Shown piece after piece: positions 1 to 8,209 of a stretch of DNA of 25,396 bases. A program made the translations under genes and the position numbers. The notes under the pieces were generated by a model. The model saw nothing but the letters and a program-made list of their open reading frames with translations. It did not search any database and was not told where the DNA came from. The stretch lies in contig CAZKFG010000037.1 of the NCBI GenBank assembly GCA_964551985.1, positions 1-25,396 on the forward strand, given 5' to 3'. Every line of letters starts with the position of its first letter. Position 1 is the stretch's first letter. Origin of the DNA: CAZKFG01 sp964551985. GTDB taxonomy: Bacteria; Bacillota; Negativicutes; Acidaminococcales; JAISLQ01.

Positions 1-289
1 CTCTTCTTAGTTTTATTATATCTCAATGTCAGATTTTATCTTAGCTAGTTCATATTAACAGTTTGTGTATATATTATCTATATTACAATTTATGACTATA
101 ATTTTTAGTTGTATTCAAATAAGCAGTATTTATGGCGCTAAATAAGATTGGTGAAAAATTAGCAACTGTTTGATGACAAATAAGACATTGAAAAAACAGC
201 ACACAATTGTTGCCTAAATGTAAGTAGACGTGTGAATATTCCTTTGCTACTGTTAAAGTAGAAAATTGAAAAAAATGGAGGGGATATTT
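1..289. other. Non-coding leader upstream of region A
   Basis: I see no gene in this AT-rich stretch. It must hold the promoter of the four-gene region A operon. A weak sigma-54-like element lies at 149-164 and is listed separately. An 8-bp palindrome ACAATTGT sits at 203-210. The ribosome-binding site GGAGGGG at 277-283 sits 6 bases before the ATG at 290. The gene upstream of the window edge is not visible, so its orientation is unknown. Confidence 0.5.
149..164 (+). promoter_or_regulatory. Weak sigma-54-like promoter candidate for region A
   Basis: TGGTGAAAAATTAGCA has GG and GC separated by exactly 10 bases, as sigma-54 promoters require. However, the -24 box is TGGTG rather than TGGCA, and the -12 box is TAGCA rather than TTGCA. 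It lies about 125 bases before the first start codon. The position and the sigma-54 activator gene nearby make it worth noting, but the match is poor and could be chance. Confidence 0.25.
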
Positions 290-1450
290 ATGAAGCCACT
301 AGAAGGAATACAGGTACTTGATTTGACAAGAGTGTTGGCGGGACCTTTTTGTGCAATGATATTAGCAGATCTTGGTGCAGATGTTTTAAAAGTGGAAGCA
401 CCGAAAGGAGATGATGCAAGAGGAAACGGCCCTTTTAAAAATGGTGAGAGCACTTATTTTATGAGTTTAAATAGAGGAAAAAAAAGTATAGTTTTAGATT
501 TAAAAAATGAAAAACATAAATTGATATTGCTTAAGATGGTAGAAAAAGCCGACATACTTGTAGAAAATTATCGGCCCGGCACTATGGAAAAACTAGGTCT
601 TGGTTATGAAGCCGTGTTGAAAAAAATAAACCCAAAATTAATTTATTGTGCTATTTCAGGATTTGGCCAAACTGGTCCATATAAAAAAAGAGCAGCTTAT
701 GATATCATCGTTCAGGCGATGTCAGGAATAATGAGCATTACTGGGCAAAAAGAGGGGGAACCTACAAGGGTAGGCTCATCTATAGGAGATATAGTTGCAG
801 GTTTGTATGGTGTGATAAGTATCCAAGCAGCATTAGAAGCAAGACACAAAACAGGTAAAGGACAGCTCATAGATATAGGTATGCTAGATTGTCTTGTATC
901 CGTATTAGAAAATGCTATAGTAAGATACTTTAATACAGGCATTAGTCCATCGCCTTTAGGGAATAGGCATCCTGTTGCGACACCTTTTGATACTTTTAAC
1001 ACACAAAAGGGTAAAATTGTCATCGGTGTGCAAAATAATGCTCTTTGGGAGAAATTTTGTAAGGTTATCAATGCTGATGAGCTATGTTATGATAGCAGAT
1101 TTAAAGATAATGCTTCACGAACTGATAATGTTGAAGAGCTAAAGGTGCTTTTAGAAGAAAAACTCAAGAGCAAGTCAGCAGATAATTGGATACAGTTGCT
1201 TATAGAAACTGGTATACCCTGTGGACCTATAAATTACATCGAAGATGTCATAAATGATCCACAGATAATGGCAAGAGATATGATAGTTGAACTAAAAGGT
1301 CATCCTGTAGCTGGAGATTTAAAGTTCGCAGGCAATCCAATGAATTTTTCTGAAACAAAATGTGTTATTAAAAAACCAGCACCAGCACTTGGTCAACATA
1401 CTGAGGAAATATTACAAAAATTTGGTATTGCAAAATTAGATTATAATTAA
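290..1450 (+). CDS. Class III CoA-transferase (CaiB/BaiF family), paralogue 1
   Basis: The product is a 386-residue family III CoA-transferase, which moves CoA between carboxylic acids through aspartyl-CoA anhydride intermediates in the cytoplasm. The N-terminus (PLEGIQVLDLTRVLAGPF) and the GPYKKRAAYD segment near residue 130 are typical. The catalytic aspartate is D167 in SSIGDIVAG, matching the GDxxxG motif of formyl-CoA transferase. A second family signature, TGIPCGPI, lies in the C-terminal third. I chose ATG 290 because GGAGGGG at 277-283 is correctly spaced; an in-frame TTG at 266 lies before that site. It is first in a four-gene operon and probably activates the acid imported by the next gene's product. 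The substrate pair is not predictable; a succinyl-CoA or acetyl-CoA donor is plausible. Confidence 0.85.
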   Translation: MKPLEGIQVLDLTRVLAGPFCAMILADLGADVLKVEAPKGDDARGNGPFKNGESTYFMSLNRGKKSIVLDLKNEKHKLILLKMVEKADILVENYRPGTMEKLGLGYEAVLKKINPKLIYCAISGFGQTGPYKKRAAYDIIVQAMSGIMSITGQKEGEPTRVGSSIGDIVAGLYGVISIQAALEARHKTGKGQLIDIGMLDCLVSVLENAIVRYFNTGISPSPLGNRHPVATPFDTFNTQKGKIVIGVQNNALWEKFCKVINADELCYDSRFKDNASRTDNVEELKVLLEEKLKSKSADNWIQLLIETGIPCGPINYIEDVINDPQIMARDMIVELKGHPVAGDLKFAGNPMNFSETKCVIKKPAPALGQHTEEILQKFGIAKLDYN

Positions 1451-1477
1451 TTGTATTTTAAAAGGAGGGGATTAATT

Positions 1478-2725
1478 ATGTCATTAGCGTTAATGTCTTT
1501 GGTAGCTTTATTGATTGTCATAGCAATTTCATGTTTTTTACCCTACAATGTGGGACTTTTGGCGGTTGCCTTTTCGTTTATTATAGGTTGTCTTATTGCT
1601 GGACTAAAGGCAAGTGCGGTAATAAATGCTTTCCCTATAGGTTTGTTTATAATCTTGATAGGTGTAACTTATCTTTTTGGTATTGCACAAGTAAATGGTA
1701 CATTAGATAGATTGGCAAATACTTGCATACGCTTGGTAAGAGGAAGAGCAAGCCTTATTCCAATAGTATTTTTTGTTTTAGGATTTATACTTTCAGCTAT
1801 TGGACCTGGTGCAATTCCGCCAACAGCATTATTGGCACCACCGGCAATGCTTTTGGCAAGTAAAATGAAAATAAATCCATTTCTTATGGCACTATTTGTC
1901 ATTAATGGTTGTAATGCCGCAGCGATGTCTCCGATTACTCCTTCAGGTGCTATTGCCGTAGGTATTATTAATAAATTGGGCATGAATGATATTTCATGGA
2001 TACTCTTTAGAAACGCAACTGTTGCTAATGTAGTAATCAATGCTTTTGCTTATATACTTTTTGGTGGACTTACTCTTATAAAAAGAGAAAGAAATGATGC
2101 GGCAAGTGAAACAGCAAAGCTTGATGTAGAAGTTATGAAATATGAAAGACAACATATACTAACACTTATAGCTATTGTTGTAATGCTCTTTGGCGCATTA
2201 GTTTTCAATATGGATGTAGGTTTATTGGGTATTACAATTGGTATGGTGCTAATAATTTTAGGTTGTGCTGATGAGAAAAAAGTTCTTGCAACTATCCCGT
2301 GGGGAACAGTTTTGATGGTTTGCGGTATAACAGTGCTGGTAGGTTTGATGAGTAAGACAGGTGGTATGAAAATGTTTATTGATATGATGGCAAGTATATC
2401 TACACCACAAACACTTACTTTAGTAGCAACGTTTATTCCAGGAGTAATTTCCGCCTATTCAAGCTCAACAGGTGTTGTTTTACCAACATTTTTGCCACTT
2501 GTACCAGGGCTTGTTGAACAAGTTGGTGGTAATTTAGAAAAAGTTTTTTCAGCTGTATGCCTTGGTAGTTTTATAACAGATGCAAGTCCGCTATCAACGC
2601 TTGGTGCACTGTTACTCGGTGCTGCAACTCCTGAAATGGATAAACGAAAACTCTTTAATCAGTTGTTAGCATGGGGTATGTCTATGTCTGTTATAGGTGC
2701 ATTAGCTGCATGGATTCTATTTTAA
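1478..2725 (+). CDS. MatC-like dicarboxylate permease
   Basis: This is a 415-residue polytopic membrane protein with roughly ten or more hydrophobic segments. The N-terminal half resembles the dicarboxylate carrier MatC, known from malonate use in Rhizobium. It has the pore-type stretch GPGAIPPTALLAPP near residues 109-122 and the stretch MSPITPSGAI near 150-159. A second polar-glycine segment, SSSTGVVLPTFLP, in the C-terminal half gives the two-repeat layout of the ion-transporter superfamily. The start is ATG 1478, 7 bases after AAAGGAGGGG; the open frame extends upstream with no ribosome site. Its place between a CoA-transferase and a malonyl-CoA-type carboxyltransferase suggests it imports a malonate-like or other short dicarboxylate. 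The exact substrate is an inference. Confidence 0.7.
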   Translation: MSLALMSLVALLIVIAISCFLPYNVGLLAVAFSFIIGCLIAGLKASAVINAFPIGLFIILIGVTYLFGIAQVNGTLDRLANTCIRLVRGRASLIPIVFFVLGFILSAIGPGAIPPTALLAPPAMLLASKMKINPFLMALFVINGCNAAAMSPITPSGAIAVGIINKLGMNDISWILFRNATVANVVINAFAYILFGGLTLIKRERNDAASETAKLDVEVMKYERQHILTLIAIVVMLFGALVFNMDVGLLGITIGMVLIILGCADEKKVLATIPWGTVLMVCGITVLVGLMSKTGGMKMFIDMMASISTPQTLTLVATFIPGVISAYSSSTGVVLPTFLPLVPGLVEQVGGNLEKVFSAVCLGSFITDASPLSTLGALLLGAATPEMDKRKLFNQLLAWGMSMSVIGALAAWILF

Positions 2726-2770
2726 AGATTAGTTTTGTGCAAATGTTATAGAAAATTTGGAGGTTGCATT

Positions 2771-4324
2771 ATGATTAACATAGATAACTTAATTCAAGCA
2801 ATGAAAGAAAAAAGGAGAAAAATAGAACTCGGTGGCGGGCAAGAACAAATCCAAAAGCAACACAAATTAAATAAACTTACTGCTCGTGAGCGTTTAGAAT
2901 TACTTTTAGATAAAGATAGTTTTATAGAAAATGATATGTGGTTACAAAATCGCTGTATTGATTTTGATTTTCAAAATCAAGAATTCCCCGGAGAAGGTGC
3001 TGTTATTGGTTTTGGCAAAGTAAATAATAGGAAAGTGTTTACTTTTTCACAGGATTTTACCTTAATGGGTGGTTCACTTGGCGAAGCTCAAGGAACAAAA
3101 TTATGGCGTATATGGGAACAAGCTATGAAAGTAGGCGTTCCTATTGTTGGAATAAACGATTCTGGCGGTGCGAGAGTGCAAGAAGGAATGGGGGCTTTGA
3201 ATGGTTATTGTTCATTATTTTTTCAAAACTCAATAGCATCAGGTTGGATACCTCAAATTTCTCTTATTCTTGGACCTTGTGCGGGCGGTGCTGTTTACTC
3301 ACCTGCAATAACAGACTTTACAGTTGTTGTTGAAGGTATATCAAAAATGTTTATCACCGGACCTGCTGTAATACAAGCTGTTACAGGTGAAAATATAACA
3401 GTAGATGAACTAGGCGGCGTGCAAGTTCATTCACAAAAAACAGGTGTGGCACATTTTGTAGCTAGCACAGAACAAGAAGCATTTGAACTTGTTAGAAATC
3501 TTTTAAGCTACTTACCACAAAACAGTAAAGAAAAACCACCAGTTTGTCAAAATAATGACCCAGTAGATAGAGATACATCTAATCTCAAAAAATTAATCCC
3601 AGTAAATTCAAGTACTAGCTATGATGTAAGAAAAATAATTGAAGAAGTAGTAGACAATAAAAAATTTCTTGAAGTACACAAAGATTTTGCTACCAATATG
3701 GTCGTTGGTTTTGCCCGTATGGACGGAAAATCTGTTGGTATTGTGGCAAACCAAACAAAACATTTAGCAGGTTGCCTTGATGTGAATGCTTCATGGAAAG
3801 CAGCAAGATTTGTTCGTTTTTGCGACGCATTTAACATACCGCTTATAACTTTTGTGGATTGTCCTGGTTATTTACCTGGTGTAAATCAAGAACATCAGGG
3901 AATTATTAGAAATGGTGCAAAACTTTTATATGCTTTTTCAGAAGCAACTGTTCCGAAAATTACTGTAATACTCAGAAAAAGTTATGGTGGAGCCTATTCT
4001 GCTATGTGTGGTAAAGGACTTGGCGCAGATATTGTTTTAACTTTACCTACTGCTGAAATTGCAGTAGTTGGTCCTGAAGCTGCAGCAAATCTTGTATTTA
4101 AAAAAGAAATTAAATCAGCAAAAGATCCGATAGCAAAAAGAGAACAGCTTGTAAAAGAATATAGACAAACTTTTGCAACACCTTATAAAGCAGCGCAATG
4201 GGGTCTTGTAGACGAAATCATAGATCCTACGCATTTACGCAAATATCTTATAAAGTATATAGATATATTTGCAGAAAAAACAGAATGGCGACCATACAAA
4301 AAGCATTCTAATTTACCGTTATGA
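2771..4324 (+). CDS. Acyl-CoA carboxyltransferase subunit, MmdA/PccB-like
   Basis: The 517-residue product belongs to the biotin-dependent carboxyltransferase family: methylmalonyl-CoA decarboxylase alpha, propionyl-CoA carboxylase beta, glutaconyl-CoA decarboxylase alpha. From memory it aligns along its whole length with Veillonella MmdA, including ITGPAVI, GVAHF, the oxyanion-hole glycines in GPCAGGAVYSPA and in RKSYGGAYSAMCGKG, and the closing KKHSNLPL. Members move a carboxyl group between a malonyl-type CoA ester and biotin. The length fits MmdA/PccB better than the longer GcdA. No biotin carrier, biotin carboxylase or membrane decarboxylase subunit is encoded in the window, so partners must lie elsewhere. 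ATG 2771 follows GGAGG (2759-2763) with 7 bases between. It could equally work in the carboxylating direction. Confidence 0.85.
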   Translation: MINIDNLIQAMKEKRRKIELGGGQEQIQKQHKLNKLTARERLELLLDKDSFIENDMWLQNRCIDFDFQNQEFPGEGAVIGFGKVNNRKVFTFSQDFTLMGGSLGEAQGTKLWRIWEQAMKVGVPIVGINDSGGARVQEGMGALNGYCSLFFQNSIASGWIPQISLILGPCAGGAVYSPAITDFTVVVEGISKMFITGPAVIQAVTGENITVDELGGVQVHSQKTGVAHFVASTEQEAFELVRNLLSYLPQNSKEKPPVCQNNDPVDRDTSNLKKLIPVNSSTSYDVRKIIEEVVDNKKFLEVHKDFATNMVVGFARMDGKSVGIVANQTKHLAGCLDVNASWKAARFVRFCDAFNIPLITFVDCPGYLPGVNQEHQGIIRNGAKLLYAFSEATVPKITVILRKSYGGAYSAMCGKGLGADIVLTLPTAEIAVVGPEAAANLVFKKEIKSAKDPIAKREQLVKEYRQTFATPYKAAQWGLVDEIIDPTHLRKYLIKYIDIFAEKTEWRPYKKHSNLPL

Positions 4325-4357
4325 TCTTACAGATTTATAGAAATGGAGGAATGAAAA

Positions 4358-5809
4358 ATGACGATAAAATCAGGTACTCAGTATGAAGAAAGCTTGCGTA
4401 AAATGAATTTTAAAGTTTATGTACAAGGCGAATTAGTTACAAATCCTGTTGATCATCCAATGATACGCCCATCAATGAATTCAGTAAAAATGACCTATGA
4501 ATTTGCTAACAAGCCTGAATATGAAGAACTTATGGTTGCGACATCGCATTTAACAAAAAAGAAAATTAATCGCTTTTGTCACTTACATCAAAACACAGAC
4601 GATTTAGTAAAAAAAGTAAAAATGCAACGTCTTTTAGGCCAAAAGACAGCATCTTGTTTCCAAAGATGCGTGGGTATGGATGCAATTAATGCAGTATCTA
4701 GTGTCACATATGAAATGGATCAAAAGCTAAAAACAAATTATCATGAAAGATTTAATAAATTTCTTTTGAAGATGCAAGAAGAAGATTGGACAGTAGATGG
4801 TGCTATGACTGACCCAAAAGGAAATAGAGGACTTGCGCCGTGCATGCAGTCCGACAAAGATTTATTTTTACATGTAGTAGAAAAAAGAGCGGATGGGATT
4901 GTTGTAACAGGTGCAAAAGCACATCAAACAGGTGCGATAAACTCGCATTGGATAGTTATCATGCCAACAATATCAATGACCAAAGATGATGCTGATTATG
5001 CTGTATCTTTTGCCTGCCCTGCTGATGAAAAAGGAATTACCTATATATATGGAAGACAATCTTGTGATACAAGAAAACTAGAAGGTGGAGAGATAGATGT
5101 AGGCAATAGTGAATTTGGCGGGCATGAAGCTTTGATGATATTTGAAGAAGTTTTTATTCCTTATGAAAATGTTTTTATGTGTGGTGAGTATGAATTTAGT
5201 GGATCTTTAGTGGAACGTTTTGCTGGTTATCATCGTCAGAGTTATGGTGGCTGCAAAGTAGGGGTAGGTGATGTATTAATTGGAGCTGCTGCTCTAGCTG
5301 CAGATTATAATGGCGCAAACAAAGCAACGCATATCAAAGATAAAATAATTGAAATGATACATTTAAATGAAACGCTTTATTGTTGCGGAATAGCCTGTTC
5401 TACAGAAGGACATAAAACTAAGTCGGGAACATATTTGATTGATTTACTTTTAGCTAATGTCTGTAAACAAAATATAACTCGCTTCCCCTATGAAATAGCA
5501 AGACTTGCTGAAGATATAGCTGGTGGTTTGATGGTAACAATGCCTTCAGAAAAAGATTTGCATCATCCAGAAATAGGAAAATACGTTGAAAAATATTTTC
5601 GTGGTGTTGATGGCGTTTCTACAGAAAATCGAATGAGAATATTGCGTCTTATTGAAAATCTCACACTTGGAACAGCTGCTGTTGGATATCGCACAGAATC
5701 TTTGCATGGAGCAGGATCACCACAAGCACAAAGAATAATGATTGCAAGACAAGGAACTTTAGAAGAGAAAAAAACTCTTGCCAAGAACATAGCGAAAATA
5801 AGAGATTGA
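4358..5809 (+). CDS. abfD: 4-hydroxybutyryl-CoA dehydratase / vinylacetyl-CoA isomerase
   Basis: The 483-residue product matches AbfD of Clostridium aminobutyricum closely and almost to its full length (about 490 residues). AbfD is a [4Fe-4S]- and FAD-containing radical dehydratase that converts 4-hydroxybutyryl-CoA to crotonyl-CoA through vinylacetyl-CoA. All four cluster ligands are present at the expected positions: C100 and C104 (TASCFQRCVGMDA), then H292 and C299 (YHRQSYGGCK). The proposed catalytic residues Y296, K300, E257 (GGHEAL) and E447 (YRTESLHGAGS) are also kept. The main length difference is a shorter loop near residue 403. It ends the operon, 33 bases after the carboxyltransferase. 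The enzyme is oxygen-sensitive, which supports an anaerobic host. Use on a related gamma-hydroxy or beta,gamma-unsaturated acyl-CoA cannot be excluded. Confidence 0.9.
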   Translation: MTIKSGTQYEESLRKMNFKVYVQGELVTNPVDHPMIRPSMNSVKMTYEFANKPEYEELMVATSHLTKKKINRFCHLHQNTDDLVKKVKMQRLLGQKTASCFQRCVGMDAINAVSSVTYEMDQKLKTNYHERFNKFLLKMQEEDWTVDGAMTDPKGNRGLAPCMQSDKDLFLHVVEKRADGIVVTGAKAHQTGAINSHWIVIMPTISMTKDDADYAVSFACPADEKGITYIYGRQSCDTRKLEGGEIDVGNSEFGGHEALMIFEEVFIPYENVFMCGEYEFSGSLVERFAGYHRQSYGGCKVGVGDVLIGAAALAADYNGANKATHIKDKIIEMIHLNETLYCCGIACSTEGHKTKSGTYLIDLLLANVCKQNITRFPYEIARLAEDIAGGLMVTMPSEKDLHHPEIGKYVEKYFRGVDGVSTENRMRILRLIENLTLGTAAVGYRTESLHGAGSPQAQRIMIARQGTLEEKKTLAKNIAKIRD

Positions 5810-5840
5810 TAAAATCATTTTTAGTAAAAATCAACTCTGT

Positions 5841-5868
5841 TTTAACGGTTTGATTTTAAACTGTTAAA
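5841..5868 (+). repeat. Imperfect hairpin after abfD
   Basis: TTTAACGGTTT at 5841-5851 pairs with AAACTGTTAAA at 5858-5868 around a 6-base loop, with one G-U pair. There is no T-run directly after it. It lies between the abfD stop and the stronger terminator at 5897 and may protect the 3' end of the mRNA. Confidence 0.45.
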
Positions 5869-5896
5869 GACCATAAAATAAAAACATAATGTTATC

Positions 5897-5931
5897 AAAG
5901 GCTTGCATTTCTGCAAGCCTTTCCCCTTTTT
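5897..5931 (+). terminator. Rho-independent terminator of region A
   Basis: AAAGGCTTGCA (5897-5907) pairs perfectly with TGCAAGCCTTT (5912-5922) around a 4-base loop. It is followed by CCCC and a run of five T. It lies 88 bases after the abfD stop and separates region A from the convergent regulator gene. The T-run is on the plus-strand side, so it serves region A. Confidence 0.75.
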
Positions 5932-6056
5932 CTGCTAAGCCAAGTTGCTTTCCAGTTAAAGTAAATTTTTTATTATTTTAATATAGTTGTGTTTGTTCAA
6001 GCAGGGCTTGAATATATTTGTTTATAGAAAATATTGACAATGCTTTTTCGTTTATT

Positions 6057-7949
6057 TTATCGACCAAGCTTTTTCCATAAAGTTGTACGACTTATACCTA
6101 GTAAAATCGCTGCGTGTGTTTTATTCCCATCTAAAATAACTAAAGCTTGTTCAAGTATTTCTTTTTGCATTTTATCTAAAGTATCTAATTTTATTTTTAT
6201 GAAACCTTCATTTAAGATATTTTTATTAGGTACTAGTTCCTTATTTTTATTTACAAAATCTTTCACAAGTTCTAATTCATTTGCCGTACTATTTTTGCTA
6301 AGAACTACATATCGTTCAACAAAATTGTATATTTCTCGAACATTACCTGGCCAATCATAATTTGATAGTAAGATTATTGCTTCTTTGGAAAGAGGTTCTG
6401 TACATCCATGAATTTTAGAGAAGTATTTAACAAAATATTCTATCAGTATTGGTATGTCTTCTTTGCGTTCGCGTACAGGTGGTATAGGCAAATTCAAAAC
6501 ATTTAAACGATAATATAAATCTTCACGGAATTCATTTTTTGCGATTTTGTCTTCTAATGATTCATTTGTGGCTGCGATAATTTTAACATCAACAGGGATA
6601 ACTCTATCGCCACCTAGTCTTAATATTTGTTTTTCTTGAAGTACTCTTAGCAATCTAGCTTGTATTGATGGTGATATTTGATTTATTTCATCTAAAAATA
6701 TTGTTCCTTTATTTGCTAATTCTAAAAAACCGGTCTTACCACCTTTTCTAGCTCCTGTAAAAGCACCTTCTTCGTAACCCATAAGTTCGCTTTCTAAAAG
6801 ATTTTCTGGCAAGGCGGCACAGTTTATAGCGATAAAAGGCTCAAATCTACGTTTACTTTCATTATGTATACTTTGGGCAAAAATTTCCTTGCCAGAACCT
6901 GTCTCGCCTTCGATTAAAATTGTCGAATCAACCATAGAAAAAGCTTTTGCTCTTTCTATGGTTTTTTGTATAGCGTTACTTTGACCAATTATTTCTTTAA
7001 ACGTATTTTTTGCGGTGAGTCCGGCAGTTTTAATTTTGCGATATTTTTGTTCTAGCTTTTCAATATCTTCAGTTTTTTGAAATGTAACAACAGAGCCGAC
7101 AATGCTGCTATCAGGCAACATAATAGGGTAATCGCTAACAAAGAACATATTTTTATTAAATTCTCTGATTACATCACGTGACTCTCTGCCATTTATATAT
7201 GATGTAGCCCAGTTCTCGTTTCTTATTACATTATATATTTTTTTGCCTAAAATATCTTTTTGGCTAATTCCTAGCTGTTCATAAGCGCTGATATTAAAAT
7301 CAACAATAATTCCATTGTTGTCAGTAACAATAATGCCATAAGAAAAAAGATTTAAAATAATGTTTGTTCTAGATGCTCTTTCAATGGCAGCATGCGCGGC
7401 TTGTAGCAAAGAGCGACCTTTGTCAATTGCTACGTTTAATGTTTCATAACCAAAATATAATAACCAATTTTGCATATTAGCCTTTTGTGCTATATGTAGA
7501 CTTGTTGGTCCGCCTATAACTACATCCATACCGTCAGATATAGTTTTCATTATTATTTTTTCTATATCTGTATCATTTTCATAAGTATATAAGTTCAGGT
7601 GGTTATTAGAAAATGGTTGGATTTTACTCAAGTCAACAGGTCTAGAGTTGTGCAATATGAAAGCTAGTTGCTTATCGGTAGTGCCTGTATATTTTTCAAA
7701 TCTACGAACAGAAGTTAATAAATCAAACAAGGTTGTTTGAATAGGAATAACAGGAATAGAAACAACTTTTGATACTCTAGAATGAGTGCCGACTGTGCAA
7801 ATGATGACTTTTGTACCAGCGTTTTCCAATTCTATAGCTAATTTTGCCGAACTTTTAATGTCGACATTTTCAAATATATCAATATCATCTAGATAGATTT
7901 GTTCTTTTTCGTTTAATTTACCGCCAATTATCAAACTTAAATCTTTCAC
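6057..7949 (-). CDS. Sigma-54-dependent activator, PrpR-type sensor
   Basis: The 630-residue product is a bacterial enhancer-binding protein. Residues 1-185 resemble the PrpR N-terminal domain (propionate catabolism activator), including the stretch VVIGGPTSLHIAQKAN. A PAS domain spans about 200-300 (FSYGIIVTDNNGIIVDFN). The AAA+ ATPase domain spans about 320-555, with Walker A GETGSGK at 348-354, the sigma-54 contact loop GAFTGA at 395-400, and Walker B GTIFLDE at 415-421. A Fis-type helix-turn-helix ends the protein (NKTHAAILLGISRTTLWKKL). I chose GTG 7949 because AGGAGG precedes it by 7 bases on the minus strand; a TTG at 7967 lies upstream of that site. It is transcribed divergently from tctC, whose promoter fits sigma-54, so it most likely activates region C and perhaps region A. 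The ligand is probably a pathway acid or CoA ester. Confidence 0.9.
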   Translation of the reverse strand: MKDLSLIIGGKLNEKEQIYLDDIDIFENVDIKSSAKLAIELENAGTKVIICTVGTHSRVSKVVSIPVIPIQTTLFDLLTSVRRFEKYTGTTDKQLAFILHNSRPVDLSKIQPFSNNHLNLYTYENDTDIEKIIMKTISDGMDVVIGGPTSLHIAQKANMQNWLLYFGYETLNVAIDKGRSLLQAAHAAIERASRTNIILNLFSYGIIVTDNNGIIVDFNISAYEQLGISQKDILGKKIYNVIRNENWATSYINGRESRDVIREFNKNMFFVSDYPIMLPDSSIVGSVVTFQKTEDIEKLEQKYRKIKTAGLTAKNTFKEIIGQSNAIQKTIERAKAFSMVDSTILIEGETGSGKEIFAQSIHNESKRRFEPFIAINCAALPENLLESELMGYEEGAFTGARKGGKTGFLELANKGTIFLDEINQISPSIQARLLRVLQEKQILRLGGDRVIPVDVKIIAATNESLEDKIAKNEFREDLYYRLNVLNLPIPPVRERKEDIPILIEYFVKYFSKIHGCTEPLSKEAIILLSNYDWPGNVREIYNFVERYVVLSKNSTANELELVKDFVNKNKELVPNKNILNEGFIKIKLDTLDKMQKEILEQALVILDGNKTHAAILLGISRTTLWKKLGR

Positions 7950-7999
7950 AACATATCCTCCTAACAAAATAGTATTACAAAGAAACTTTTAAAAGCAAA

Positions 8000-8012
8000 A
8001 ACAAAGTTTGTT
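8000..8012. promoter_or_regulatory. Palindromic candidate enhancer (UAS)
   Basis: AACAAAGTTTGTT is a perfect 6-bp-arm palindrome around one central base. It lies about 125 bases upstream of the sigma-54 promoter at 8135, a usual distance for an enhancer bound by an AAA+ activator, and only 51 bases upstream of the regulator's own start. It could serve activation of tctC and autoregulation. AT-rich palindromes arise easily by chance. Confidence 0.35.
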
Positions 8013-8134
8013 GTTTTAAAAATGAACGTTTTTATTTACATTGTTTAGTTTTCATTATAAATGTTTTTTTGAGACAATGCAATTTTTTCCAGAATTTTCA
8101 GTTAAATTTTCATTAAAAATAAATAAAATGTCTT

Positions 8135-8150
8135 TGGCATGGTTATTGCT
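8135..8150 (+). promoter_or_regulatory. Sigma-54 (-24/-12) promoter of the tct/mutase operon
   Basis: TGGCATGGTTATTGCT matches the consensus TGGCAC-N5-TTGCW with one mismatch (C to T in the -24 box). GG and GC are exactly 10 bases apart. Transcription would start near 8160, leaving a leader of about 50 bases to the tctC start at 8210. A sigma-54 activator gene is transcribed divergently right next to it, which strengthens the call. Confidence 0.8.
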
Positions 8151-8162
8151 TTACTACAGGTG

Positions 8163-8186
8163 TAAACATTTTAAAAACAATGTTTA
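8163..8186 (+). repeat. Inverted repeat in the tctC leader
   Basis: TAAACATT (8163-8170) and AATGTTTA (8179-8186) form an 8-bp inverted repeat just downstream of the predicted transcription start. It could be a small 5' hairpin or an operator. The pairing is all but A/T, so it is weak as RNA structure. Confidence 0.35.
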
Positions 8187-8209
8187 TAAAAATTTAGGGA
8201 GGTTTTTAT

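Noticed and set aside
1478..2725. The membrane protein as the beta subunit of a biotin-dependent decarboxylase, given the MmdA-like neighbour
   Set aside because: The decarboxylase beta-subunit signatures are absent, and the sequence instead resembles MatC-type dicarboxylate carriers.
2771..4324. Glutaconyl-CoA decarboxylase alpha (GcdA)
   Set aside because: The protein is about 70 residues shorter than GcdA and aligns better along its length with MmdA/PccB, although the substrate remains untested.
5996..6012. TTCAAGC-AGG-GCTTGAA hairpin as terminator of the regulator gene
   Set aside because: No T-run follows on the minus strand and the stem has only 7 pairs; kept only as a note.
6034..6360. 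Open frame of 108 codons on the plus strand opposite the regulator
   Set aside because: It lies antisense to the HTH and C-terminal region of the clear sigma-54 activator gene; no ribosome site or protein motif supports it.
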